Program-made: the position numbers and the translations under genes
Part shown: positions 1 to 7,204 of the stretch, piece by piece
Numbering within the stretch: position 1 is the stretch's first letter
Layout: each line of letters opens with the position of its first letter
Source of the DNA: a virus
Reading direction: 5' to 3' (one strand)
Virus record (IMG/VR): IMGVR_UViG_3300031578_000144
Span: 1-39,143 of that record
Length of the DNA: 39,143 nucleotides
Notes under the pieces: model-generated
Databases searched by the model: none
The model's input: the letters and a program-made list of their open reading frames with translations, nothing else
What the model was told of the DNA's origin: nothing

Positions 1-2
1 CC

Positions 3-36
3 TATACTTCCCTCCTTAATAGGGGGGGGAGTATAT
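3..36. repeat. Imperfect inverted repeat with a run of eight G
   Basis: The left arm TATACTTCCCTCC and the right arm GGGGGGGGAGTATA are near-complementary around a TTAATA loop. It could be a terminator or border hairpin. It lies at the window edge, so its context is unknown. Confidence 0.45.
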
Positions 37-37
37 T

Positions 38-140
38 ATGTGAAAGATGGGATTTGGTAGGAAATGAATAATTTATATAATTATATTAAGTACTTAACGT
101 ATAAAAATAAAATTTGCGTTAATACGAAAAATGCGAAAAA
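38..140 (+). other. Candidate left-end transposase-binding region
   Basis: Three decamers of the form ATNNGAAARA lie at 38-47 (ATGTGAAAGA), 122-131 (ATACGAAAAA) and 131-140 (ATGCGAAAAA). A perfect 12-bp palindrome, TTAAGTACTTAA, lies at 86-97. MuA end sites share a CGAAAA core, and similar motifs occur inverted at the right border (39074-39112). The DNA is AT-rich, so chance matches are possible. Confidence 0.35.
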
Positions 141-197
141 CCCGACTGGAAATATACTATTTTCATAATTTATTCAAACACAAATTGAGAAAAATTA

Positions 198-428
198 TTA
201 TAATTCTTTTATGAATTTTTGAGCGACCGGGGAATCAAGTGGGATCATTATCGATTGACATTCAGGGCAACTCATAGCTGCGGCAGATGAACGCCAGGAG
301 CTGTAAAGAAGGCCAGGAATAATAAAAAAAAGATATAAAATAAGCTCTATCCCACTATTACCAGCAAGTTTCTTTTTAGACTTCCCCTGATAGCCGCAGT
401 TGGTGCACAACATTTCCTTTTTAGCCAT
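198..428 (-). CDS. Small split zinc-ribbon membrane protein
   Basis: This 76-residue protein has a CTNCG pair near the N-terminus (residues 8-12), a hydrophobic stretch at about 28-42 and a CPEC pair at about 54-57. Two half zinc knuckles around a membrane-inserting segment resemble the LITAF-like layout, but I cannot assign a family. A strong Shine-Dalgarno (AGGAGGG on the minus strand) precedes the ATG. It lies downstream of the repressor and in the same direction, so it is probably expressed from the lysogen and could be a lysogenic conversion or superinfection factor. That role is inference from position only. Confidence 0.6.
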   Translation of the reverse strand: MAKKEMLCTNCGYQGKSKKKLAGNSGIELILYLFFIIPGLLYSSWRSSAAAMSCPECQSIMIPLDSPVAQKFIKEL

Positions 429-457
429 AATACCCTCCTATTTAAAGATGGGTTTAA

Positions 458-961
458 TTAGGTTTCCTTCTTTTCGGTAGCAGCCCCGGTATGGGATTGG
501 CTGCCAGAGCCCGCCGTGGCATTTCCAATACCCTTTTTTTCAAGGGAATTTACCCTTTTTTTAAGATCCGAAATATCTTTCTTATCCTGGATAGCAGTAT
601 AAAAAGCGCGGATATTAGCAGCTAAGGCGTTGGAGTAATCTGATGTAAGTATTTCAGCGGCCATATTAAGGAGATCGCCTGTCTCCTTGGTTAGATAAAT
701 AGGATCCCCCTCTCCAGTATAAAATATAATCTTATCATCTTGTTTGTAAAGTGCTTTTTTTTGCCCACCAAGTAGAATTTCTTGGAAATCCCACCCTTCA
801 TCCTTGCAAATTGCAGATATTTTTTTAAAAGGAATAGTACCTCTATTACGCCAGGAAGAAGGCGTAGAATCCCCAACGTTAAAGAGTTTAGCAAGCTCAG
901 AGACTTTTGTAAAACCCTTAAGTTTCATAATATAATCTAAAATCTGGGAAATATCTTGCAT
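458..961 (-). CDS. CI-like phage repressor (helix-turn-helix)
   Basis: The leftward product starts at the ATG at 961 (167 residues). A TTG at 991 would add ten residues (177), but it lies inside the rightward early promoter. Residues about 1-70 look like the phage CI repressor N-terminal HTH, with LAKLFNVGDSTPSSWRNRG as recognition region and a following IPFKKI. The middle carries YLTKET-type sequence, and the C-terminus is a polar coiled coil and a low-complexity tail. It diverges from the early genes, which is the usual place for a lysogeny repressor. I see no clear LexA-type Ser/Lys peptidase motif, so induction by RecA-driven autocleavage is not supported. Confidence 0.75.
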   Translation of the reverse strand: MQDISQILDYIMKLKGFTKVSELAKLFNVGDSTPSSWRNRGTIPFKKISAICKDEGWDFQEILLGGQKKALYKQDDKIIFYTGEGDPIYLTKETGDLLNMAAEILTSDYSNALAANIRAFYTAIQDKKDISDLKKRVNSLEKKGIGNATAGSGSQSHTGAATEKKET

Positions 962-976
962 AAAGTAAATTTTTTC

Positions 977-1006
977 TTGACATCCTTGCAAAATGCAGTT
1001 TATAAA
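977..1006 (+). promoter_or_regulatory. Rightward early promoter with candidate operator in spacer
   Basis: TTGACA (977-982) and TATAAA (1001-1006) are separated by 18 nt. The spacer holds TTGCAAAATGCA, in which two TGCA words form a near-palindrome suited to repressor binding. Transcription would start near 1013 and read into the early genes. Confidence 0.6.
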
Positions 1007-1022
1007 GGTTATTAGTTATCTA

Positions 1023-1055
1023 TACACCAATTTTAAATAGATAAAAAGGAGCGCA
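1023..1055 (+). repeat. 33-bp direct repeat, copy 1 (leader and RBS)
   Basis: The 33 bases 1023-1055 recur exactly at 1417-1449. Each copy carries an AAAAAGGAG Shine-Dalgarno and sits just upstream of a small gene, so the two genes share a duplicated translation-initiation leader. Confidence 0.85.
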
Positions 1056-1061
1056 AAAGTC

Positions 1062-1325
1062 ATGAATCTTCCCGATCCGTCGGATATTGTTGAAGTGTTT
1101 TTTGCAATTGCTCTTGGACTTGGACTGATAATTCTAATAGTTGGTTCAATTTGGTCATCGTTATATGCAGATCTCGTGCTGCTGTATGCAATCCGTTCTG
1201 GAAAATACGTTGTACAGATAAAAGAAGAAGACGGAGACATACATATCCTAGTAGGAGATGAAGAAGAATTACGACACTCAAAAAAACTGCGTAAGGAATT
1301 TTATCGTGAAGAAGAAGAATCTTAG
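1062..1325 (+). CDS. Small single-pass membrane protein, first early gene
   Basis: This 87-residue protein has one strongly hydrophobic segment (about residues 10-32, VFFAIALGLGLIILIVGSIW), then an amphipathic stretch and a highly charged C-terminus rich in Glu, Asp and Lys. The ATG follows the AAAAGGAG of repeat copy 1. It is the first gene behind the early promoter and diverges from the repressor. Its function is unknown. A superinfection-exclusion or host-takeover role would fit the position but is not shown by the sequence. Confidence 0.55.
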   Translation: MNLPDPSDIVEVFFAIALGLGLIILIVGSIWSSLYADLVLLYAIRSGKYVVQIKEEDGDIHILVGDEEELRHSKKLRKEFYREEEES

Positions 1326-1342
1326 GAAGCTCCCAGAGATAG

Positions 1343-1437
1343 ATAACCATAATAGCACCAACTGCGATTACTTCAGGGCTTTTTGTTATTATTTTTGGTT
1401 TTATTTACATCATCATTACACCAATTTTAAATAGATA
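1343..1437 (+). pseudogene. Possible remnant of a membrane peptide gene
   Basis: Between two small genes one frame reads a hydrophobic peptide (GLFVIIFGFIYIIITPILNR then stop) that has no ATG and runs into repeat copy 2. The matching frame upstream of copy 1 also ends in TPILNR. This suggests a duplicated, decayed membrane-protein gene. It is short, so chance is possible. Confidence 0.3.
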
Positions 1438-1449
1438 AAAAGGAGCGCA
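1417..1449 (+). repeat. 33-bp direct repeat, copy 2 (leader and RBS)
   Basis: Exact copy of 1023-1055, ending two bases before the ATG of the next small gene. Confidence 0.85.
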
Positions 1450-1451
1450 TC

Positions 1452-1607
1452 ATGGACCCCAAAGAACAATTAAAAAAAGCTCAGGAATTAATTGATGCCT
1501 ATAAGGCCTTAAATATCCCTGAAGACAGTAATGATGAACTTTACGTGGTTCGGCTTTTTGTAGAAGCCGAATTTCCAAGATTTACCATTAAACAAAGAGA
1601 ACTTTAA
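1452..1607 (+). CDS. Small hypothetical protein (51 aa)
   Basis: The ATG at 1452 follows the AAAAGGAGCGCATC leader of repeat copy 2. The 51-residue product (MDPKEQLKKAQELIDAYKAL at its start) is helical and charged, ending in FTIKQREL. It is too short for common length cut-offs, but its strong ribosome site and its 4-base convergent overlap with the next leftward gene support it. Function unknown. Confidence 0.55.
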   Translation: MDPKEQLKKAQELIDAYKALNIPEDSNDELYVVRLFVEAEFPRFTIKQREL

Positions 1608-1762
1608 ATTTTACCTTCGATTTTTATGATTCCTTTTGCCAGGGACTCTAATTTATCAAGAATATTTTTTGAAGAATCCTTAGCAGGTAAATTTATTTGT
1701 TTTGTTTCAAGAAGCACTTTGACAATTTCGTGTGCCATTTTTATAGCTTCACTTTTCTCCAT
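1604..1762 (-). CDS. Small helical hypothetical protein (52 aa), convergent
   Basis: A minus-strand frame encodes 52 residues beginning MEKSEAIKMAHEIVKVLLET and ending LAKGIIKIEGKI. It is lysine-rich and mostly helical. A near-perfect Shine-Dalgarno (AAGGTGGTGATT) lies before the ATG. The longer plus-strand frame through the same DNA has no such site and odd composition. Its stop overlaps the stop of the upstream rightward gene by 3-4 bases. Function unknown. Confidence 0.55.
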   Translation of the reverse strand: MEKSEAIKMAHEIVKVLLETKQINLPAKDSSKNILDKLESLAKGIIKIEGKI

Positions 1763-1794
1763 AATTTTAATCACCACCTTTCAAGAGGTTTTAA

Positions 1795-2103
1795 ATGAAT
1801 CTGGTTAAAGAGCTGATAAAAGCCAAGGGCCTGACCCTAAAAGAGGTAGCCGCAGAGGTGAAGGTCGGATATCACCTGTTTGAGAAGGTTGTTATCCGGG
1901 CGCATTCTAAAACCAAAAACGGCATAAAATTCTACGAGACCCGCCATGTCCGTGAGAAGATCGCCGCCTGGTTAGGCTATCCCTATGATCTCATCTGGGG
2001 ACCTAATGCCGATCATTTCCTTAAAAAGCTGATCACTGAGGAGATCGAGCGTCAGGTCGAGGATGAGAAGGACCAAAGGCTTAAAGCCCTTGGCTTTTTA
2101 TAA
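1795..2103 (+). CDS. Ner/Nlp-like DNA-binding regulator
   Basis: This 102-residue protein has an N-terminal helix-turn-helix: IKAKGLTLKEVAAEVKVG as helices 1-3, then a lysine-rich loop and VREKIAAWLGYPYDLIWG, which matches the pattern of the Mu Ner and host Nlp family (GLT-LA-E, then A-ALG-P-EIW). The C-terminal 30 residues are a charged helix. Ner is a short regulator in Mu that tunes the early and repressor promoters, and the position here is right for that role. The ATG follows CAAGAGG. It is longer than Mu Ner (about 75 residues). Confidence 0.65.
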   Translation: MNLVKELIKAKGLTLKEVAAEVKVGYHLFEKVVIRAHSKTKNGIKFYETRHVREKIAAWLGYPYDLIWGPNADHFLKKLITEEIERQVEDEKDQRLKALGFL

Positions 2104-2125
2104 CCCTATAAATTCGGGGTTGTCA

Positions 2126-2626
2126 ATGTCTAAGTCCAAAAAAAGAATTGACCCCAATCAACTTTCCTTTCTCTTTAATAAGCAGATCGAAGAATACGCC
2201 AATCTTAAAGATGAGATTGTCAACACCCCGTCACAATCACTACAAAATCAGTCCTTTGAAGAGGCCTGCATCGAGATGGCGGCCGCGGTAAAGCGGGCGA
2301 TCCGTAATACAAATATGAGCCGCGAGCAAATGGTGGATGCCATCAATGATTATTTCGGGTTGGGCAAGGATGGATCGGGAAAGCAGCTTTCTATCCATAT
2401 GTTTAATCATTTTTTAAGTAAGCCGGCGGAATATCCGATGCCGGCTTTTTATTTGTTTGCGATCCAGCGGATCACGGAATCCCTGGAGCCGGCCCGGTGC
2501 CTGGCAGAGGCCGAGGAGGCAAAGGTGATCAGTAAGGGCGAGGTGCGGCAGTGGGCGCTGGGCAAGTTGGATGAAACAATCGTGGAGATGCAGCGGCTTA
2601 AGAAGGAATTAAGGTTGAAGAGATGA
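2126..2626 (+). CDS. Conserved-type phage protein of unknown function
   Basis: I choose the ATG at 2126 (166 residues). An upstream in-frame ATG at 2063 would overlap the preceding gene by 41 bases and adds an unlikely leader. The protein is helical, with EACIEMAAAVKRAIRNTNMS in the middle and SREQMVDAINDYFG next, then a Lys/Arg-rich C-terminus. The middle looks like a DNA-binding helical bundle, but I do not recognise the family. It is translationally coupled to the next gene through an ATGA overlap at 2623-2626. Confidence 0.6.
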   Translation: MSKSKKRIDPNQLSFLFNKQIEEYANLKDEIVNTPSQSLQNQSFEEACIEMAAAVKRAIRNTNMSREQMVDAINDYFGLGKDGSGKQLSIHMFNHFLSKPAEYPMPAFYLFAIQRITESLEPARCLAEAEEAKVISKGEVRQWALGKLDETIVEMQRLKKELRLKR

Positions 2627-3021
2627 ATAAAAAATATTGGATTACGCCCCCTGAAATATACAAAAAACTGGATGAAGAATTTCATTTTGATTTTGATCCG
2701 TGTCCTTATCCATTGCCAGAAAATTTTAATGGGTTAGAGGTTCCCTGGGGAAAATCAAATTATGTCAATCCACCGTTCAGAAAAAGTGATTTTAAATTTG
2801 GCGCTGGGCCAACAGCATTTACCCGACGGGCGATATGCGAGCAGGGACAGGGTAACTCATCTGTGATTATATTAAATACCATGCTGCACATAAATTTATT
2901 ACTCGAAGCAGGCGCAGAATTGAGAAGCATGGGAAGACTAAAATGGCTTGATTGCCAGAGCGGTGAAGAATGGAAAAGTCCATCTAACACCACATTGTTT
3001 ATTTTGAGGGGTAAAAAATGA
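2623..3021 (+). CDS. Phage Dam-type DNA N6-adenine methyltransferase
   Basis: The 132-residue product starts YWITPPEIYKKLDEEFHFDFDPCP, the typical opening of the phage DNA N-6-adenine-methyltransferase family (PF05869 type). It has W-TPPEIY at 6-13, DFDPCP at 23-28 and the catalytic NPPF tetrad at 49-52. Such enzymes methylate adenine in phage DNA, often to evade host restriction, with S-adenosylmethionine as donor. It is somewhat shorter than usual members (about 160-190), mostly in the C-terminal half. It starts inside the previous stop (ATGA). Confidence 0.8.
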   Translation: MNKKYWITPPEIYKKLDEEFHFDFDPCPYPLPENFNGLEVPWGKSNYVNPPFRKSDFKFGAGPTAFTRRAICEQGQGNSSVIILNTMLHINLLLEAGAELRSMGRLKWLDCQSGEEWKSPSNTTLFILRGKK

Positions 3022-3227
3022 ACGCTGTATATAATAGGAACGATAGAGGAGCCCTTCGACAGGCTCAGGGTCTAACGAGAGATAATAAAAATCATCTTAT
3101 GACAATTAACGAGGTGGATGCCTATTATGAAGAATTATTAAAGGAGATTAAGGAGTTAAAAAAATTGTTAAATGAGGGGGATAACAATGGGCAGACGAGC
3201 CGAGAGGAAGTTAACCCGAGAGGTTAA
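3018..3227 (+). CDS. Small coiled-coil protein with in-frame repeat element
   Basis: This 69-residue frame starts at an ATG behind GAGGGG and overlaps the methyltransferase stop. Residues 12-18 (ALRQAQG) come from an inserted CCCTTCGACAGGCTCAGGG element. From MTINEVDAYYEELLKEIKEL onward it is a charged coiled coil. The real ancestral gene may begin at the internal ATG at 3099. The 3' end overlaps the next gene by about 40 bases. Function unknown. Confidence 0.45.
   Translation: MNAVYNRNDRGALRQAQGLTRDNKNHLMTINEVDAYYEELLKEIKELKKLLNEGDNNGQTSREEVNPRG
3052..3070 (+). repeat. CTTCGACAGGCTCAGG-type repeat, copy 1
   Basis: CCCTTCGACAGGCTCAGGG is identical to the copy at 9302-9320. Its core recurs at 7580-7595 and 16204-16219, and as a split inverted pair at 27214-27252. 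All four linear copies lie within reading frames. Confidence 0.9.
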
Positions 3228-3414
3228 GAAGGACAAGCGCGAGGCTGCGATTAGCAGCGTTATTCACACCGGGTTAGAGGGCGGCGAGACGTTTCGGAAT
3301 ATCGCCAACCAAATCGGTATGGATTTTCACATCGATAAGGATCAGGCGCTCGGTATGGTGATGAAAGAGTACCGGGTGAGCGTGCAAAACGGCGTGGAGG
3401 TAAGTGCACAGTAA
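3187..3414 (+). CDS. Small basic hypothetical protein
   Basis: The ATG at 3187 follows GAGGGGGATAACA and is preferred over an upstream start at 3172 (75 residues). The N-terminus is strongly basic (GRRAERKLTREVKKDKREA), followed by a helical segment with DKDQALGMVMKEY. It may bind DNA, but no family is recognised. The last codons run into the GTAAGTGCAC repeat cluster that precedes the transposase. Confidence 0.5.
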   Translation: MGRRAERKLTREVKKDKREAAISSVIHTGLEGGETFRNIANQIGMDFHIDKDQALGMVMKEYRVSVQNGVEVSAQ

Positions 3415-3432
3415 GTGCACGGGTAAGTGCAC
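3400..3432 (+). promoter_or_regulatory. Three GTAAGTGCAC repeats before the transposase gene
   Basis: Copies at 3400-3409, 3411-3420 and 3423-3432 are identical decamers spaced 11 and 12 bp apart, that is on one face of the helix. A fourth lies at 3529-3538 inside the transposase start. The core GTGCAC is palindromic. A regulator or transposase binding array is the simplest reading. Confidence 0.55.
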
Positions 3433-3498
3433 GTGATTTTCAAGCGATTTTAGGGGTGTTGAAATTGAAATTATTTAAGGAAATAAGGATATTACGTC

Positions 3499-5481
3499 AT
3501 GAGTGACATATGGTTGAGCCAGGAAGAGGTAAGTGCACTCGAAAATATTAAAAAAAGAGCATTTTGGAAGCGTTTTAAGCAAAATCACTACAAAAGCTTT
3601 CGCTACGTAAAATCGGAAAATGGCGGCCGCGGAGGCCAGCGATTAGAGATCACTCTCTCCTCACTTTCAACCGAGGCGCAAAACCTCTACCTTCAAAAAA
3701 AATACAACCATACCGAGCTTACTCCCCAGGAATTGGCAGCCGATTTTAAGATCAACATCCCGCCGGAAAAACTCATAAATCCAAAAATACAATCAAAGGT
3801 CCGCATGATTGTCCGCTGCCTCTCAATACCGGATGAGGTCAACGATCGCAGCGCGCAGATCCGGGAGATAGCGGAGTCATGTGGGTATGCACAGGCGACC
3901 GCGTACCGGCTCCTCGATCGTGTCAAAAAAGGGGAGCTCCTGATCAAGCCTACAAAAAACTACGGCATTCATAAGGCCGATCTGGGCATCACACTTAGGG
4001 CATGGGACGAACGGGCCGCTGAAATGTCGATCGAGCTGATCATGGGAAACAAGCGCAGGCATCAAGACGGCCTGACGCTGTATACTATTATAAAGGATAC
4101 CGCCGAGGCCGAAAATCTCACGATAGGTACTTATGCATCGTTCATGAGACTCAAGAAAAAAATTGGCGGCGCCATAAAAACGTATCGCGATAAAGGCCGC
4201 CAGGGCCTCAGACAGGATATCATTCCGGGCATCCGTCGGGATCCCACGTCATACCGCCCGATGGAGGTGTTGATCGGCGACCAACACAAGGCGGATTATT
4301 ATGCGATCGATTCCAACGGCAAGGTGGCCACGCTCGAGCTTTTCTGCTGGATGGATTTTCGCTCCCAGATGGTATGGGGCGCAGTCAGCTACAAGCATTA
4401 TAATAGATATACGGTGGGCCAGGCTCTTATTAATGCAGTGGGCTGGGGCCTGCCTTCTGTCTGCTACACGGACTGGGGCAAGCCGGAAGAATCTAATTAC
4501 ATGACTTTGCTTATAGAGCAGCTTACCGGGCTCGGCGTTACAACCGAGTCTATCGACCATATAAAAGCAGAGGGCCGCCATCCGCAGGCGAAGCCGATCG
4601 AGGGATTTTTCGGGAATTTCGACCGCCGGCTCAAAAATGCAAAGATCCCCGGTTATTGCAAACGCCTGAAAGATTCCAGAGAAAATGAGCTTCAACAGAA
4701 ACAATTGAATCAATGGATTAAAACGAATCAATTGTGGAACATCCCTGATCTGGCAGCCAAACTGATCGGTGAATTATCACGCTGGAATAAACACCATTTC
4801 AAAAACCGCAATAATGACAACGGGCGGTCACCGCTCGAAATATACACAGATGAGGTGAAACAACACCCTGTCGCCACACTCTCAGACGATACCCTGGATT
4901 ATATCTTTCTTCCAAAGCGCGATCTCCTGATCCGGCGTTGTCAGGTAAGTTTTCAGCACGAATGGTTAGGGAAGAAAGTGTATTACGACCGGGCGCTGGC
5001 GGATTATCAGGGCTACATGGCAGAGGTCCGGTATAATCCGTTCGATCCCTGGCGCGTGTGGGTATTTGTGGAAAGAAAGCTCATCTGCGAGGCGGAGGAA
5101 TGGGGAATGATCAATCCGAAGATACCGGCGCAGGTGGAGGCAAAGCGGGCCGAGCAAAAGGCCCTGGCCGATCAGATCCGGGCAACATACAAAAAATATG
5201 CGCCGCCCACAAAGCCGGTGCGCAAAATCAACCGGCACGAGCGCGAGGCGCGGGAGGTGAGCAAAGTGATTGAGCTGCGGATCAGAAAAACAAGTCTGGA
5301 AAAGCAAATGGAAGAGCAAGGGGAGACAAAAATAAGCATCCAGGCCGGCGGCGATCCACTCGAGGAATTTCGGAAGCAATTTCATCCTGATGCTACAAAG
5401 GCCAGGATGCACGCATATGAGGAGAAGGAATATAAGCCGTTATTCAAACTAAGCATGAAGCAATTACACAAGGAGGATTAA
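3499..5481 (+). CDS. Mu-type DDE transposase (A protein)
   Basis: This 660-residue protein matches MuA architecture. Residues 1-70 form a Mu-type winged-helix DNA-binding domain (WLSQEEVSALENIKKRAFWK with a later RGGQRLEI). An HTH region follows around 115-150 (IREIAESCGYAQATAYRLLD). A retroviral-integrase-like core spans about 250-400, with candidate catalytic residues D261 (IGDQH), D325 (YTDWG) and E368 (PIEGFF). A Mu-type beta-barrel region and basic tail complete it. It catalyses integration and replicative transposition of phage DNA. The ATG follows AAGGATATTACGTC. The stop abuts the ATPase gene behind an AAGGAGG site, a typical A-B operon. Confidence 0.93.
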   Translation: MSDIWLSQEEVSALENIKKRAFWKRFKQNHYKSFRYVKSENGGRGGQRLEITLSSLSTEAQNLYLQKKYNHTELTPQELAADFKINIPPEKLINPKIQSKVRMIVRCLSIPDEVNDRSAQIREIAESCGYAQATAYRLLDRVKKGELLIKPTKNYGIHKADLGITLRAWDERAAEMSIELIMGNKRRHQDGLTLYTIIKDTAEAENLTIGTYASFMRLKKKIGGAIKTYRDKGRQGLRQDIIPGIRRDPTSYRPMEVLIGDQHKADYYAIDSNGKVATLELFCWMDFRSQMVWGAVSYKHYNRYTVGQALINAVGWGLPSVCYTDWGKPEESNYMTLLIEQLTGLGVTTESIDHIKAEGRHPQAKPIEGFFGNFDRRLKNAKIPGYCKRLKDSRENELQQKQLNQWIKTNQLWNIPDLAAKLIGELSRWNKHHFKNRNNDNGRSPLEIYTDEVKQHPVATLSDDTLDYIFLPKRDLLIRRCQVSFQHEWLGKKVYYDRALADYQGYMAEVRYNPFDPWRVWVFVERKLICEAEEWGMINPKIPAQVEAKRAEQKALADQIRATYKKYAPPTKPVRKINRHEREAREVSKVIELRIRKTSLEKQMEEQGETKISIQAGGDPLEEFRKQFHPDATKARMHAYEEKEYKPLFKLSMKQLHKED

Positions 5482-6480
5482 ATGACAATTCAACAGGCAT
5501 TAAAAGATGAAATAATAGGCATTAAATCAAGCGAGCCACCAGCCGGGTACAACGAGGAGCTTCATGAACGATTTAATAGATGGATGGACCAGAGCGGGGC
5601 ATCACTGGCAAAGGCAGCGAAGATGATCAACCGGAGCACGGCACTGGTGCATGGATATATTCACCGGACGTACGAGGGAGATATCCCGGCCATCGAAAAG
5701 GATATCGAAAATCTCCTGAGGCGAGAGGAAGAATTTGAGCTCACCATGCGATCTCCCACATTTTGCAGCACGAATGCATCCATCCTGATCTGGGAGGTGT
5801 TTGAATACTGCGATGAGCGGTGCAGGATGGGGGCGGTGATTGCGGAATCCGGCTCAGGAAAAAGCGAAACAGCGAAAGAATATCAGAGACAGAACAGGGC
5901 TACTATGATTATCACGGCTAATTCCACCACACGAACGCTCGGGGCCACGATGCGGCTCCTGGTAGATCATGTAGGGGGCAGGCCAAAGACAAATACCATC
6001 GATGATATGCTCAACAAAGTCTTAAAAAAATTAAAAGGATCCAGACGGTTATTGATTGTCGATGATGCACATTTTATCCCCTGGGCCGGCCTGGAGGTAA
6101 TACGGAAGCTCTATGATTGCGCGGGTGTGGGTGTTGTGTATCTGGGACAGGAAGAACTCTATAATCAGATGACCGGTGACACTAACAAAGCCAGATTGTT
6201 TGACCAGATCTACTCAAGAATCGCGATTAAGCGAGACCGAATAAAAATCAGTAAAAACGACGTGCAGTTGATTATCAACTCGCTCTATCCACGGGGCTTT
6301 GGAAAAGACGAGATGGATTATCTGTATCGCAAGGCCAGGGAAAAAGGCCATCTGCGTAATGTCACATATATGCTGGAGATGTTTCTGGAAATCAAAAAAA
6401 AGCAGCCGATCCTGACAGATATCGAGGCGTTGATGGCGGCTGAAAAATTCCTGATGCAAAAAGAGCGGGAGGAGAAATAA
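5482..6480 (+). CDS. MuB-like AAA+ ATPase, transposition target selector
   Basis: The 332-residue protein has an N-terminal HTH (about 30-60, ASLAKAAKMINRSTALVHGY), a Walker A SGSGKS at 123-128, a Walker B LLIVDDAH at 190-197 and a sensor-type LGQEEL further on. The C-terminal helical region matches the MuB/IstB-like pattern. MuB binds target DNA with ATP, delivers it to the transposome and gives target immunity. The ATG directly follows the transposase stop and shares its AAGGAGG site, so the two are translated together. Confidence 0.9.
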   Translation: MTIQQALKDEIIGIKSSEPPAGYNEELHERFNRWMDQSGASLAKAAKMINRSTALVHGYIHRTYEGDIPAIEKDIENLLRREEEFELTMRSPTFCSTNASILIWEVFEYCDERCRMGAVIAESGSGKSETAKEYQRQNRATMIITANSTTRTLGATMRLLVDHVGGRPKTNTIDDMLNKVLKKLKGSRRLLIVDDAHFIPWAGLEVIRKLYDCAGVGVVYLGQEELYNQMTGDTNKARLFDQIYSRIAIKRDRIKISKNDVQLIINSLYPRGFGKDEMDYLYRKAREKGHLRNVTYMLEMFLEIKKKQPILTDIEALMAAEKFLMQKEREEK

Positions 6481-6488
6481 GAAAATGA

Positions 6489-6625
6489 GGTTTGGCGAGG
6501 TATGGTCTGGTTTGGTATGGCGAGGTGAGGCTCGGCGAGGTCGGGCAAGGTCTGGCGCGGCCGGGTTTGGACGGGTCAGGTCTGGTTTGGTTAGGTCGGG
6601 CATGGTAAGGTAAGGCAAGGTAAGG
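6489..6625 (+). repeat. GGYNN pentamer array 1 (28 units)
   Basis: GG occurs at every fifth base from 6489 to 6624 without a miss, 28 times. The base after GG is a pyrimidine in 27 of the 28 spacer triplets, while the other two are free. The array ends TAAGGCAAGGTAAGGATATA. It fills the gap between the ATPase gene and the next gene. Confidence 0.95.
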
Positions 6626-6661
6626 ATATAATTCAATAACAATTAATAGGGAGGAATTCTC

Positions 6662-7198
6662 ATACAAACAATAACGGTTCGAATCGAAGGCATAAGCCCA
6701 TTGCTGATGCATAAATTTCCAATGACGGATGAAGATGCAAAGAGCAAGGCACGGGACCAAAAAAAGAACCAGGACAATGTTGAGAGTTATTTATATCTGA
6801 ACGATAAAGGCAAACTGGCGCAGCCCTCGACTCACATCATCGGGTGCCTGAAAAAGGCAGGCGCAAAATACCAGATAGTGGGCCAGGGCAAGATGACCTA
6901 CAAAAATCTTATGGGTTCCGGCGCAGTTATTGTCGACCCCGACATGATCCCTCATGAAAAGCAGGATTGGGAAATAGACAGGCGTCCTGTGGTGGTTCAA
7001 CGGGCCAGGATTGTCAGGGAGCGCCCCATGCTCAAAGAATGGGCGCTGGAATTTACCATTGAATACGATGAAGATGAAATTCATAAGGGTACGTTAAAAG
7101 AAATCATGGATTATGCGGGACGGCGCGTGGGCATCGGCGATTTCAGACCGTCGAATGGCGGGCCGTTCGGCAGATTTATCGTGACGAAATTTGAATAA
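6662..7198 (+). CDS. Unknown conserved-type protein between two GGYNN arrays
   Basis: The conserved-looking N-terminus (IQTITVRIEGISPLLMHKF) begins upstream of any ATG. A strong GGGAGG at 6649-6654 points to an ATA codon at 6662 (178 residues), with TTG at 6701 as the next usable start. The C-terminus carries RRVGIGDFRPSNGGPFGRF, a glycine-rich motif of a family I associate with phages but cannot name. Predicted beta-rich, cytoplasmic. Its role in replication or recombination is unknown. The gene is bracketed on both sides by the phased pentamer arrays, which may be linked to it. Confidence 0.6.
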   Translation: MQTITVRIEGISPLLMHKFPMTDEDAKSKARDQKKNQDNVESYLYLNDKGKLAQPSTHIIGCLKKAGAKYQIVGQGKMTYKNLMGSGAVIVDPDMIPHEKQDWEIDRRPVVVQRARIVRERPMLKEWALEFTIEYDEDEIHKGTLKEIMDYAGRRVGIGDFRPSNGGPFGRFIVTKFE

Positions 7199-7204
7199 TT
7201 TTAT

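Noticed and set aside
1626-1808. 60-residue rightward frame
   Set aside because: The opposite strand has a better gene (1604-1762) with a strong SD, and this frame has none.
6214-6760. Leftward frames of 76-142 residues rich in proline across the first GGYNN array
   Set aside because: They are the reverse reading of the phased pentamers (CC every 5 bases gives periodic Pro). They overlap the ATPase gene and have no SD.
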